52,865 nucleotides of DNA from a virus. Shown here one piece after another: positions 7,419 to 16,360 of the stretch. The stretch lies in the IMG/VR virus record IMGVR_UViG_3300043420_002024, positions 1 to 52,865 of that record. One strand, written 5' to 3'. The position numbers and the translations under genes were made by a program. The number at the start of each line of letters is the position of its first letter. Position 1 is the stretch's first letter. The notes under the pieces were generated by a model that was not told the origin of the DNA, made no database searches, and worked only from the letters and a program-made list of their open reading frames with translations.

Positions 7419-8338
7419 AAATATTAATTACTGGCGGTAGCGGAATGTTGGGTAGACATCTACAAGAAAATATTCCATATGCTCTTTTTCCAACAAGCCA
7501 AGAACTTAATTTATTAGACATCAACAATATTAATGAGTATCTAATAACACATAAGCCAGACATCATAGTTCACGCAGCAGCAAAAGTTGGCGGAATATCT
7601 GATAATATTGCTCATCCGTATGATTTTTTTGAAAAAAACGTATCAATAAACACGAACATAATTAGTTGTTGCGTAAAACACAAAATAAAAAAATTAATAG
7701 GAATATCTAGTACATGTGCATATCCAGATATTGTTGATAAATATCCTATGATAGAATCTGATTTACATTCAGGAAAACCTTCTGATACTAATTTAGCATA
7801 TAGTTACGCAAAGAGAATGATGTGTGTTCAAATTGACGCCGCAAATAAACAGTATAATACTGGATATAATTACATCATACCTTGCAACTTATATAGCGAA
7901 TATGATTTTCTTCATAATGAAACAAAAATGCATTTTATAACAGCTTTAATTTACAAGATAGTACTAGCCGAAAAGAATAAAGATAGGCATATTACTCTTT
8001 TTGGTTCTGGCAGACCAATGAGACAGTTTATGTACGCTGGAGACCTATCTCGGATAATTAAATTAATAATTGATCAAAACATATCTGCAAATATGAACAT
8101 TGCTCCTCCACATAGCAATCTTACTATAGACTATATGGCAAAAACAATACTAGACATATTAGATAAAAAAAATTGGAAAATTGAATATGACCAATCCAAA
8201 CCAGACGGGCAATATAGAAAAGATGTTTCTAACGAATTAATGGAATCTTATATACCGAATTTTAATTTTACTACTTTTCAAAAAACGATACCAAGGATAT
8301 ACAATCAATATGTTACGCAAATGGGCACTAAAAACTAA
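7415..8338 (+). CDS. GDP-L-fucose synthase-like SDR epimerase/reductase
   Basis: 307 residues, an extended short-chain dehydrogenase. It has an NAD(P) loop TGGSGMLG near the N-terminus, the HAAAKVGGI block typical of Fcl/WcaG, an SSTCAYP catalytic segment around residues 98-104, and Tyr129-x3-Lys133 (YSYAK). Fcl epimerises and reduces GDP-4-keto-6-deoxymannose to GDP-L-fucose. Colitose and related SDRs are close alternatives. No GDP-mannose 4,6-dehydratase is evident in the window, so the substrate may come from the host or from the RmlB-like enzyme at 11017. Confidence 0.8.
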   Translation: MKILITGGSGMLGRHLQENIPYALFPTSQELNLLDINNINEYLITHKPDIIVHAAAKVGGISDNIAHPYDFFEKNVSINTNIISCCVKHKIKKLIGISSTCAYPDIVDKYPMIESDLHSGKPSDTNLAYSYAKRMMCVQIDAANKQYNTGYNYIIPCNLYSEYDFLHNETKMHFITALIYKIVLAEKNKDRHITLFGSGRPMRQFMYAGDLSRIIKLIIDQNISANMNIAPPHSNLTIDYMAKTILDILDKKNWKIEYDQSKPDGQYRKDVSNELMESYIPNFNFTTFQKTIPRIYNQYVTQMGTKN

Positions 8339-9680
8339 AAAGCATTTAATACTAAAGTTGGTTAAGTCTTTTGTGTCTCAAAAAAAACAAATGGCTACTC
8401 AGTGGACACCCAATAAAGACTGGGTAAATTATTCTGGACCATTCTTTGATCATGAAGAATATATAGAAGCTATTGATACAATTTTAGATGATTGGCTTAT
8501 CTTAGGAGAAAAAGCCAGACAGTTTGAAACCACTTTTGCTTCACAACTAGGAAAAACAGATGGCGTATTAACAAATTCTGGATCTTCAGCAAATCTTTTA
8601 ATGTTAGCTGCTTGTAAATCTAAAAGACTATTTAACCTACCTAAAGGATCTCAGTTCATAACATCTGTAGTATGTTTTCCAACCACAATAAATCCAATTA
8701 TACAGAATGGGTTTGAGCCAGTATTTGTTGACGTAACACTCCCGTCTTTAAATCTAGATTTAGATGAAGTGGAAAAAAAATTAGAACAAGATAAAGAAGG
8801 TAAAATCAAAGGTATTATATTTGCTCATGTTCTTGGAAATCCACCAGATATGGATAGACTTATGAAAATTGTAGCAAAATATAACTTAATTTTTTTAGAA
8901 GACGCTTGTGATGCCCTAGGTTCTAGTTGGTCAGGACAACCATTGGGGTCTTTTGGACACCTATCAAGTTGTTCGTTTTTCCCTGCTCATCATATGACTA
9001 TGGGAGAAGGAGGATACGTCGGCGTAAACAGTATGAAAGAAAGAATGGTTGTTTCGAGTTTAAGAGACTGGGGAAGAGCCTGTTATTGTAATACTAAAAA
9101 GCCTGGAGATGTAACTTGCGGTACAGCATGTGGAACAAGATTTAATTCGTGGTTTAAAGATCGTAAAGATATCATCTATGATCATAGGTATGTATTTGAC
9201 GAAATAGGCTATAATCTTAAGCCTATAGAAATGCAAGCAGCAATGGGCTTGAAACAAATTAAAAAATTAGAATACATGCACAATAAAAGAAAATATAATT
9301 TTCAAAAATTGTACAATATATTTATGAAATATTCTGAATATTTTATACTTCCAGAAAAATTTGAAAAAGCAGACGTATCTTGGTTTGGGTTTTTGGTAAC
9401 ACTAAAAAATAATGTTCCTTTCACAAAAGCTCAAATTGTATCTTTCCTAGAAAACAAAAAAATACAAACTAGATCATACTTTACTGGGAATGCACTATTC
9501 CATCCTGCTTACAGTGATTTTGCAAAAGAATACAAGAATTGCGACACAGCTTTTCCTGTAGCCACAAAATCTACAATAGATACTTTTTTTCTTGGTGTTT
9601 ATCCAGGAATAACTGATGATCAATTAGCGTACATAGAAAGTGTGGTTGATTTATTTATGAAGGAGCACACCAATGCCTAA
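8310..9680 (+). CDS. rfbH: RfbH-type CDP-4-keto-6-deoxyglucose 3-dehydrase (E1)-like enzyme
   Basis: 456 residues, DegT/DnrJ/EryC1 fold. The PLP lysine is replaced by His227 in FFPAHHMTMGEGG, the hallmark of C-3 dehydrases rather than aminotransferases. Cys200-x57-Cys258-x1-Cys260 reproduces the spacing of the [2Fe-2S] ligands of Yersinia E1. The fourth ligand is probably in CGTACGTRF, after an insertion of about six residues. The segment YDHRYVFDEIGYNLK is also family-typical. E1 removes the C-3 hydroxyl of a 4-keto-6-deoxy sugar and needs a reductase partner (E3), which is not seen here. The long 5' overlap with the upstream gene is kept because the extra N-terminal helix resembles RfbH. 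Confidence 0.87.
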   Translation: MLRKWALKTKKHLILKLVKSFVSQKKQMATQWTPNKDWVNYSGPFFDHEEYIEAIDTILDDWLILGEKARQFETTFASQLGKTDGVLTNSGSSANLLMLAACKSKRLFNLPKGSQFITSVVCFPTTINPIIQNGFEPVFVDVTLPSLNLDLDEVEKKLEQDKEGKIKGIIFAHVLGNPPDMDRLMKIVAKYNLIFLEDACDALGSSWSGQPLGSFGHLSSCSFFPAHHMTMGEGGYVGVNSMKERMVVSSLRDWGRACYCNTKKPGDVTCGTACGTRFNSWFKDRKDIIYDHRYVFDEIGYNLKPIEMQAAMGLKQIKKLEYMHNKRKYNFQKLYNIFMKYSEYFILPEKFEKADVSWFGFLVTLKNNVPFTKAQIVSFLENKKIQTRSYFTGNALFHPAYSDFAKEYKNCDTAFPVATKSTIDTFFLGVYPGITDDQLAYIESVVDLFMKEHTNA

Positions 9681-10521
9681 TTATGTTAGTATGCCTTTAT
9701 TACCCGCAATAGGAAATTTTGGTTCTCAATTACAGCAGTATGCTTCTATTCTTTCTATAGCTAAACAAAATAATAAAAAAGTAATTTTCCCTAAATATTC
9801 TTTGAGCCTAGACAATTCGCATGGATTTAGAATTATAGAAGCTTTTGACTTAGATATTACTTTTGTTGACGATGATTTTAAAGAAGATTTTGTTTATTGG
9901 GGCCACAACACTCAAAAAGAAGTTGATGAAAATGTTTTTAATTTAGAACCAGACAAAAACTATATATTTACGAATAGGTTTAATAGTTTTAAGTATTGGT
10001 ATCCATATATTAGAGAAACTATATATGAAAAGTTTGTTTTTTTTGAACAAATAGAAAAAGAAGCCAATGAAATGCTAAAAGATATCAAAAGCAAAAATTC
10101 TCCTATTGTATCTATGCATGCTAGAAAAGGAGATTATTTAGACGACATACATCTTAATGTATATTGTCAGCTAGATTTTACATACTATAAAAAAGCCTTA
10201 GATAGTCTCAAAGAAACAGATCCTACTATACTCCTTTTCTCTAATGATATCGAGTGGTGTCAAAATCATCTAAATCAACTATCTCCAAACATATATTATG
10301 TTAAAGGGTCTAATGACTATGTAGATATGTGCCTAATGTCAAAGTGTGACCATAATATAATAGCAAATAGTTTTTTTAGTTGGTGGGCTGCGTTGTTAAA
10401 TAAACACAAAAATAAAAAAATAGTTTGTCCAAAAAATTATGTTAAAAATAATATCAATACGTTTATTAACGGAAACTATTACCCAGAAGAATGGTATGCT
10501 ATAGATAATGACGACTCATGA
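9673..10521 (+). CDS. GT11 alpha-1,2-fucosyltransferase-like protein
   Basis: 282 residues. The GT11 pattern is readable: an N-terminal GNFGSQLQQYA block, His149-Ala-Arg-Lys-Gly-Asp-Tyr (HARKGDY), an FSNDIEW block, and MSKCDHNIIANSFFSWW near the C-terminus. GT11 enzymes transfer fucose from GDP-fucose, usually in alpha-1,2 linkage, onto cell-surface glycans. A strong AAGGAG site lies upstream and the start overlaps the RfbH stop. Its presence fits the fucose-synthase-like gene at 7415, although other 6-deoxy sugars could be donors. Confidence 0.83.
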   Translation: MPNYVSMPLLPAIGNFGSQLQQYASILSIAKQNNKKVIFPKYSLSLDNSHGFRIIEAFDLDITFVDDDFKEDFVYWGHNTQKEVDENVFNLEPDKNYIFTNRFNSFKYWYPYIRETIYEKFVFFEQIEKEANEMLKDIKSKNSPIVSMHARKGDYLDDIHLNVYCQLDFTYYKKALDSLKETDPTILLFSNDIEWCQNHLNQLSPNIYYVKGSNDYVDMCLMSKCDHNIIANSFFSWWAALLNKHKNKKIVCPKNYVKNNINTFINGNYYPEEWYAIDNDDS

Positions 10522-11002
10522 CGTAATCCACACAAATATAAAAGACTGCCTACTAATAAAACCAAAAATCCATAAAGATAATAGAGGTAGATTTAGCGAG
10601 ATATATAAAGATCAAATAGACAATATTCTAGACTGTAAACAAATCAATTATAGCTATTCCAAGAAAGGTGTTTTGAGAGGCATACATAAAACCCCTTATG
10701 CCAAATTAATTACATGTGCATTGGGAGAGGTTTTCGATGTCTGTTTGGATTTAAGAGAAAATAGTCCATCATATGGACAATATTTTTGCGCCAAGTTAAA
10801 TCCAGATTCAATGCAACAATTATACATACCTCCTAATTGTGGTCATGGATTTTATTCTTTTACTGAAAGCATAGTAATATACATGCAAGAAAAAATTTAT
10901 GACCCAAATGCAGACGAAACTTTTGGCTACAATAAATACCATATACCCTGGCCAGAAAAACCAACAATTATGTCACAAAAAGATCGTAAGGCTTCTGTAT
11001 AA
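10508..11002 (+). CDS. RmlC-like dTDP-4-keto sugar 3,5-epimerase family protein
   Basis: 164 residues, a cupin of the RmlC family. Motifs are DNRGRFSEIY, KKGVLRGIH with the probable catalytic base His60, GEVFDVCLDLRENSPSYG, and PPNCGHGFYSF. RmlC inverts C-3/C-5 of a 4-keto-6-deoxy nucleotide sugar; relatives act at one carbon or isomerise ketones. It overlaps the GT11 gene by 14 bases and precedes the RmlB-like gene. It is a little shorter than typical RmlC (about 180). Confidence 0.82.
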   Translation: MTTHDVIHTNIKDCLLIKPKIHKDNRGRFSEIYKDQIDNILDCKQINYSYSKKGVLRGIHKTPYAKLITCALGEVFDVCLDLRENSPSYGQYFCAKLNPDSMQQLYIPPNCGHGFYSFTESIVIYMQEKIYDPNADETFGYNKYHIPWPEKPTIMSQKDRKASV

Positions 11003-11016
11003 GGAGGAAATTTTTC

Positions 11017-11973
11017 ATGGATAAAAAAATATGCTACATAACAGGATGCCTAGGTTTTATAGGATCTTATGTCACCAAACTAGCATTAGAATCAGGATAT
11101 TATGTTAGAGGAATAGACAAAATTACTTATGCAGCAAATAAATCGTTGCTTAAAGATTTTTTGTCTTACGACAATTTTACTTTTGAACACAAAGATATTA
11201 ACGATATTGAGTTCTTATATGAATGCGATTATTTTATTAATGTAGCAGCAGAAACTCATGTAGGAAACTCAATTACAAAAAGCCAAGACTTTATCAAGTC
11301 TAATATTGATGGAGTATACAATATTTTAGAAGCGATAAAAAATTACAGAGCAGAATCAGCCTGCAAACCTATATTATTACATTTTAGTACAGATGAAGTG
11401 TACGGAGATATACATGCCGGAACACACACTGAGAAAGATCTACTAAAACCAAGCAACCCGTATTCTGCCACAAAAGCGGCTGCGGATATGCTTATATTAG
11501 CTTGGGCTAGAACATACAATATACAATATGTTATAGTCAGACCAACAAATAATTACGGTATAGGACAATATGTAGAAAAATTGATACCAAAAACATGCAA
11601 ATATCTTAATCTAAATAAAAAGATACCTGTACATAATAATGGCGAGCCAATTAGAAATTGGTTACACGCAGAAGATACTGCTAGAGCTGTAATGAAAATT
11701 ATGGAAACAGAATCAGTTAATGAAATATATAACATTGCTGGTGGTTTTGAACAAAAAAATATAGACACCATTAAAGCAATACTTAATGAATATAATATCG
11801 AAGAAAAAGACTATGAAAAACATATAGATTTCTCTTTGTCCCGTCCTGGTCAAGACGCAAGATATGCTTTAGATGATAGCAAACTAAAAAATATTGGGTG
11901 GCAGCCAATTAAAGAATTTAATCAAGAAATCAAAGAAATAACAAATTATTACAAAGAAAATTTTATATGGTGA
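11017..11973 (+). CDS. RmlB-like nucleotide-sugar 4,6-dehydratase (SDR)
   Basis: 318 residues. It has an N-terminal NAD loop TGCLGFIGS and the dehydratase signature STDEVYGD, which carries the Thr-Asp-Glu used for water elimination in RmlB. YSATK supplies the Tyr/Lys pair, and RPTNNYG is also family-typical. It would make a 4-keto-6-deoxy nucleotide sugar, the common precursor for the RfbH-like, RmlC-like and SDR enzymes around it. It has the strongest ribosome-binding site in the cluster (AAGGAGG). The nucleotide (dTDP, CDP or GDP) cannot be assigned. Confidence 0.82.
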   Translation: MDKKICYITGCLGFIGSYVTKLALESGYYVRGIDKITYAANKSLLKDFLSYDNFTFEHKDINDIEFLYECDYFINVAAETHVGNSITKSQDFIKSNIDGVYNILEAIKNYRAESACKPILLHFSTDEVYGDIHAGTHTEKDLLKPSNPYSATKAAADMLILAWARTYNIQYVIVRPTNNYGIGQYVEKLIPKTCKYLNLNKKIPVHNNGEPIRNWLHAEDTARAVMKIMETESVNEIYNIAGGFEQKNIDTIKAILNEYNIEEKDYEKHIDFSLSRPGQDARYALDDSKLKNIGWQPIKEFNQEIKEITNYYKENFIW

Positions 11974-12275
11974 TATACATAGATATTGATGACACTATTT
12001 GTTTAAGCCCTAATAAGCCGGATTACACAGACTCGACCCCTATTGTCGAAAATATAAAAAAAGCAAACTTGCTTTATGAAATGGGCCATACTATTATATA
12101 TTGGACGGCAAGAGGAACGCTGTCTGGGATAGATTGGTCAGAAGTTACCCATAAACAATTTGAAGAATGGGGAGTAAAGTATCATGAGATTAAATTTGGC
12201 AAACCTTATTATGATTTATTTATAGACGATAAAAACATAAATTCTAAAAACTGGAAAGAAATCATTGATGTCTGA
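11967..12275 (+). CDS. Small HAD-family phosphatase
   Basis: 102 residues. The HAD motif I is DIDDT (Asp6, Asp8), followed by a YWTARG segment as motif II and FGKPYYDLFIDDK as motifs III/IV. There is no cap domain, like the small HAD proteins found in capsule and O-antigen clusters. It may dephosphorylate a sugar phosphate, for instance the product of the NeuB-like enzyme encoded next. The start overlaps the SDR stop (ATGGTGA) and its end overlaps the next start. Confidence 0.77.
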   Translation: MVIYIDIDDTICLSPNKPDYTDSTPIVENIKKANLLYEMGHTIIYWTARGTLSGIDWSEVTHKQFEEWGVKYHEIKFGKPYYDLFIDDKNINSKNWKEIIDV

Positions 12276-13341
12276 TATATTTAATAATTTGTTTGTTTTA
12301 GAACTAGCTAACAACCACTGGGGATCGTTAAGAAGAGGCAAAAAAATTATTAGAGAGTTTGCCAAAGTTGTCCGTAAAAATAATGTAAAAGCCGCTATCA
12401 AACTACAATTTAGAGACGTAGATAATTTTATTCATCAGGAATATAAAAACAAGGGAAAGGGAAAGGACCTATTATCTCTAAAAAAACAAGATAGATATAT
12501 ACAAAAAACACAAAGAACAAAACTCTCTTACGATGAATTTTACGAATTGGTAAAATATATAACAAAACAAGGTTGTATACCTATGGCTACGCCATTTGAC
12601 GAAAAGTCAGTAGATTGGTGTGTAGATATGGATCTTCCTATTATAAAAATTGCAAGTTCAGATATTAATGATTGGATACTAATAAATAAAATTTCTGAAA
12701 CTAAAAAGCCTGTTATTATATCTACCGGGGGAGCAAATGAAAAACAAATTGATGATGTTGTTAAGTTTTTTGAAAAAAGAAATATACCATTAGCAATAAA
12801 TCATTGCGTTTCAAAATATCCTAGCGAAGACCATGAACTAGAATTAAATCAGATTGATTATCTAAAAAACAGATACCCAAATCACGTTATAGGCTTGTCT
12901 ACACATGAATATCACGATTGGTACTCTTCTATGTTTATTTCTTATGCAAAAGGAGCAAGAACATGGGAAAGACATATAGATATACCTTATGATCCAAAGG
13001 ACGAACAAAATGCAGTCAGTCCCTACTGCTCGCTGCCGCATCAAATAAACGAATGGCTTCAGTCTTTTAACAAAGCTAACATAATGTGTGGAGACACTAG
13101 TAATAATAGAAGATCGATAGATGATAAGGAATCAAATTATTTGCTAGCGTTGCATAGAGGATTATATTTAAATAGAGACATAAAAAAGGGAGAAACAATA
13201 TCTATCAAAGATTTATATAGTGCTGTTCCTTTACTAAAAGACATAGACCATTTTTCTTCTAGGGATTTTATTGAAGCAGATACGGTAGCTGTTGAAGATT
13301 TACAAGCAAACCAGCCATTAACAAAAAAAGACATTCAATGA
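12268..13341 (+). CDS. neuB: NeuB-like sialic/nonulosonic acid synthase family protein
   Basis: 357 residues from ATG 12268; a TTG at 12265 is also in frame. The N-terminus (FVLELANNHWG) matches the NeuB TIM barrel start, and the C-terminal 65 residues (LNRDIKKGETISIKDL onwards) form a SAF domain. NeuB enzymes condense phosphoenolpyruvate with an N-acetyl sugar to make nine-carbon acids. No NeuA, NeuC or pseudaminic/legionaminic partners are visible, so the substrate may differ or be host-supplied. It lies between a HAD phosphatase and a ThDP enzyme. Confidence 0.82.
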   Translation: MSDIFNNLFVLELANNHWGSLRRGKKIIREFAKVVRKNNVKAAIKLQFRDVDNFIHQEYKNKGKGKDLLSLKKQDRYIQKTQRTKLSYDEFYELVKYITKQGCIPMATPFDEKSVDWCVDMDLPIIKIASSDINDWILINKISETKKPVIISTGGANEKQIDDVVKFFEKRNIPLAINHCVSKYPSEDHELELNQIDYLKNRYPNHVIGLSTHEYHDWYSSMFISYAKGARTWERHIDIPYDPKDEQNAVSPYCSLPHQINEWLQSFNKANIMCGDTSNNRRSIDDKESNYLLALHRGLYLNRDIKKGETISIKDLYSAVPLLKDIDHFSSRDFIEADTVAVEDLQANQPLTKKDIQ

Positions 13342-15047
13342 AATTATCTGATTACGTCTTTTCTTTTTTAAAAAGCAGAAACATAGATACTGTATTCACC
13401 GTATCTGGTGGAGGCTGTATGCATTTGATAGATTCTCTTGGTAAAAGCGGAATCAAATACATTTGTAATCATCATGAACAAGCAAGCGCCATTGCGGCAG
13501 AATCTTATTTTAGAACCTCCGGCAAGCCTGGATGTGTATTAGTTACCACAGGTCCAGGAGGTACTAATGCTTTAACAGGAGTTTTGTGCGCATATCAAGA
13601 TTCTATTCCTATGATAATTATTTCTGGACAAGTACCTGTTAGCCAATTGTCTGAAGAAACAAAATGCAGGCAAATAGGGCAACAAGAATTTAATATTGTA
13701 GAAACTGTCAAACATATGACCAAATACTCGAAACTGGTAAAAAAACCAAAAGATATAAAATTTGTACTAAATAAAGCATATTATATTGCAACTACAGGAA
13801 GACCAGGACCAGTATGGATAGACATACCATTGGATGTGCAAGCTTCAAATATTGAAGAGGATAAACTAAAAAGTTTTTTCCCACCAAAACCAAAAACCAA
13901 AAAGAATATTTCCAAAGTATTAGCTAGTATTAAGCTCGCTAAAAAACCTGTCATTGTTATAGGAAACGGAATAAAATCTTCTGGAACACAAAAAGAATTA
14001 ATAAATTTTTTGAACAGCACAAATATTCCCGTAATGTCGGGACCACATTCGGCAGTAGATATCGTTAATAATGATTATTCTTATTATGCTGGAAGATTTG
14101 GTATCCTTGGACAGAAAACAAGTAATCAGATTATACAAGAATCAGATCTAATTATTTCTTTAGGTTCTAGACTCAATCCAAAAATGATAGGATATAACCA
14201 TAATGATTTTGCTCCTAAAGCACAGAAAATAATAGTAGATGTCGATAAGCACGAATTAAATAAATTAAAATTCAAACGTTCTATTAAAGTAAACATAGAC
14301 TTAAAAAATTTCTTTGAACTAGTTAAAGACTTTAAAGTTGAAAAAAAACAAGAATGGCTATCTTATGTCTTAAAGAAAAGAAGTGAAGAAAAATTGGTAT
14401 TAGATAAGCATAGAAACATAAAAAACTATGTCAGCACATATGTTTTCTCTGAACAATTACAAAATTGGTTACTAGATGATTCTATAATTGTTACCAGCGA
14501 TGGTACTGCTCATGTTGTTCCGCTCAAAACTATACAACTAAAAAAACAACAACAGCTTTTTAGCAACGAAGGAACCGCACCTATGGGATACGGACTCCCC
14601 GCTGCTATAGGCGCTCATTTTGGTAGCAAGAAAGAGGTAATTTGTATAGAAGGAGATGGCAGCATGATGATGAATCTCCAAGAGCTGGAAACCGTAAAAT
14701 ATCATGATTTGCCAATTAAAATTTTTATCATTAACAATGAAGGATATCTATCGATCAAACTAACCCAAAATTCTTTCTTTAAAGGACATTTGGTAGGCTC
14801 AGAAATCACTTCTGGAGTTAGTATTCCTTCTTTTCAAAAAATATCAGAAGCGTTTGATATTCCTTATACAAGCATAAAGGATAACACAGAAATCGAACCA
14901 GTATTAGAAAAAGTTTTCAGAAATCACTCTATGTGTATAATAGAAATATTTTCTGATCCTAACGAATTACATGAACCTAAAGTTTCAGCAAAAGGAATAG
15001 ATAGTAAAGGGAAAATTATACCAGGGAAACTAGAGGACATAAAATGA
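13338..15047 (+). CDS. ThDP-dependent enzyme, acetolactate-synthase superfamily
   Basis: 569 residues with the three domains of the family. Glu47 in NHHEQASA is the probable cofactor-activating residue. TTGPGGTNALTG and SGQVPVSQL are typical of the N-terminal domain, and the ThDP/metal motif runs from Gly439-Asp440-Gly441-Ser to Asn-Asn about 27 residues later. Homologues in O-antigen clusters are often annotated as acetolactate synthase. YerE of the yersiniose pathway is one that adds a two-carbon branch to a 4-keto-3,6-dideoxy sugar. With RfbH nearby, a carbon-branching role is attractive but inferred. Confidence 0.82.
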   Translation: MKLSDYVFSFLKSRNIDTVFTVSGGGCMHLIDSLGKSGIKYICNHHEQASAIAAESYFRTSGKPGCVLVTTGPGGTNALTGVLCAYQDSIPMIIISGQVPVSQLSEETKCRQIGQQEFNIVETVKHMTKYSKLVKKPKDIKFVLNKAYYIATTGRPGPVWIDIPLDVQASNIEEDKLKSFFPPKPKTKKNISKVLASIKLAKKPVIVIGNGIKSSGTQKELINFLNSTNIPVMSGPHSAVDIVNNDYSYYAGRFGILGQKTSNQIIQESDLIISLGSRLNPKMIGYNHNDFAPKAQKIIVDVDKHELNKLKFKRSIKVNIDLKNFFELVKDFKVEKKQEWLSYVLKKRSEEKLVLDKHRNIKNYVSTYVFSEQLQNWLLDDSIIVTSDGTAHVVPLKTIQLKKQQQLFSNEGTAPMGYGLPAAIGAHFGSKKEVICIEGDGSMMMNLQELETVKYHDLPIKIFIINNEGYLSIKLTQNSFFKGHLVGSEITSGVSIPSFQKISEAFDIPYTSIKDNTEIEPVLEKVFRNHSMCIIEIFSDPNELHEPKVSAKGIDSKGKIIPGKLEDIK

Positions 15048-15568
15048 AAAAAGTTAATACAGAACAGCCAGATTTACATTGGGAATTTGTTAATGTTACA
15101 GAATGTGTCGTGTTAGATTTGGGGTGTGGAAGATGGGAGCATGTTGAATATAGAGAAAAAACTTGGCCTACAACACCAGAATATTTTATATCAAAAGGAG
15201 CCTCTAGGGTTTATGCTCTAGACGCCGACAATAATGAGATCAAGTGGTTTCGTGAAAAATTTGCTCAAGACAATAGATATCTTTTTGAGCCCTTTTACAT
15301 CACATCTGCGAATGCTGTAGAACAAATAATACAAAAGGTAAAACCAGATTGTATTAAATGCGACATAGAAGGAGGAGAGGAATTTCTGTTTTCTATAAAC
15401 AAAGAAGTATTCAATTCAGTTAAAGAATATTATATAGAGACGCATAATGATCGACTCTTTAACATGGCCTTAAGCACTTTTAATAAACAAAACTACAAAA
15501 TAAGAGAGACAATAGACCTTACTCATACGAATGGTATTTGTAAAGTTGTATTTGCTTATCGAGACTAA
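15044..15568 (+). CDS. FkbM-like SAM-dependent methyltransferase
   Basis: 174 residues. The SAM-binding loop is VVLDLGCGRWEH, the acidic strand-2 residue is in YALDAD, and CDIEGGEEF matches the FkbM-family KxDIEGxE block. It is shorter than most FkbM proteins (about 200-250). It probably O-methylates a sugar or polyketide-like acceptor; in this cluster a sugar is likely. It overlaps the ThDP gene by four bases (ATGA). Confidence 0.75.
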   Translation: MKKVNTEQPDLHWEFVNVTECVVLDLGCGRWEHVEYREKTWPTTPEYFISKGASRVYALDADNNEIKWFREKFAQDNRYLFEPFYITSANAVEQIIQKVKPDCIKCDIEGGEEFLFSINKEVFNSVKEYYIETHNDRLFNMALSTFNKQNYKIRETIDLTHTNGICKVVFAYRD

Positions 15569-15586
15569 ATTAAAGGAATAGCACAA

Positions 15587-16348
15587 ATGATTTTTTTTCC
15601 GAAAACAAACCGGTTAATAAAATATTGCCAAAACGAAAATCTAACCGAAATAGCAAATAGATACGAAACAGATAAAGGAGATATAGATAAGCACCAGCTA
15701 TCATGGGGCTCTAGCTATCCAGAACATTTTTGTATGGCTTATACCAAAACTTATGAAAAATATATGAAAGAACATAGGAATAATGAAGTGCCATTAAATG
15801 TTTTTGAGGTAGGGATCAAAGATAAAAGATTTCCATTCGCGTCTTGTAAAATGTGGCTTTCTTATTTTAAAGAAATCAATCTATATGGAATGGATAATTT
15901 ATGGGGCTCTTCTTTAGATAAAGAAAAAAGATCTATAGAAGAACTAAATGAATTAGGTGTCAATTTTATATACGCAGATCAAGGAAATTTTGAAGATTGG
16001 GATATGATTGCAAATACTATTCCAATGAAATTTGATTTTTTTATAGAAGATGGTAGCCATTGGCCTAATCATATGGTTGTTACTTTATGGAAAGCTATTC
16101 ATCTGATGAGTTCTGGCGGTTATTATTTTATGGAAGATATACAAAACCCAGTAACTAGTAGAGGAAAATTTAAATATGATAATTCTTTGTTGGCAGATGA
16201 ATTATTAATGTCTTTACATACAAAAGAATTTAATAGCTGCTTTTTAAACGAAAAACAAAATAAAGAAATCAATAATGCTTTTGAACTAGTAGAATTGGTT
16301 TTAGATCCACATAAAATTAATTATCTTGCTGTGTTCAAGAAAAAATAA
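15587..16348 (+). CDS. Class I SAM-dependent methyltransferase, sugar-cluster type
   Basis: 253 residues. An N-terminal ANRYETDKG segment, a VFEVGIKDKR loop, an acidic YGMDN strand and an FFIEDGSHWPNHM motif resemble the class I methyltransferases of macrolide-sugar and O-antigen clusters. Those enzymes act on hydroxyls of a glycan or nucleotide sugar. It has its own AAAGGAA ribosome-binding site. Two different methyltransferases in tandem suggest a multiply methylated product. Confidence 0.73.
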   Translation: MIFFPKTNRLIKYCQNENLTEIANRYETDKGDIDKHQLSWGSSYPEHFCMAYTKTYEKYMKEHRNNEVPLNVFEVGIKDKRFPFASCKMWLSYFKEINLYGMDNLWGSSLDKEKRSIEELNELGVNFIYADQGNFEDWDMIANTIPMKFDFFIEDGSHWPNHMVVTLWKAIHLMSSGGYYFMEDIQNPVTSRGKFKYDNSLLADELLMSLHTKEFNSCFLNEKQNKEINNAFELVELVLDPHKINYLAVFKKK

Positions 16349-16360
16349 GGAATAATCAAA

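Noticed and set aside
13338-15047. A housekeeping acetolactate synthase indicating a bacterial chromosome.
   Set aside because: It sits in a sugar cluster without the small subunit or other branched-chain amino-acid genes, and the window otherwise reads as a phage.
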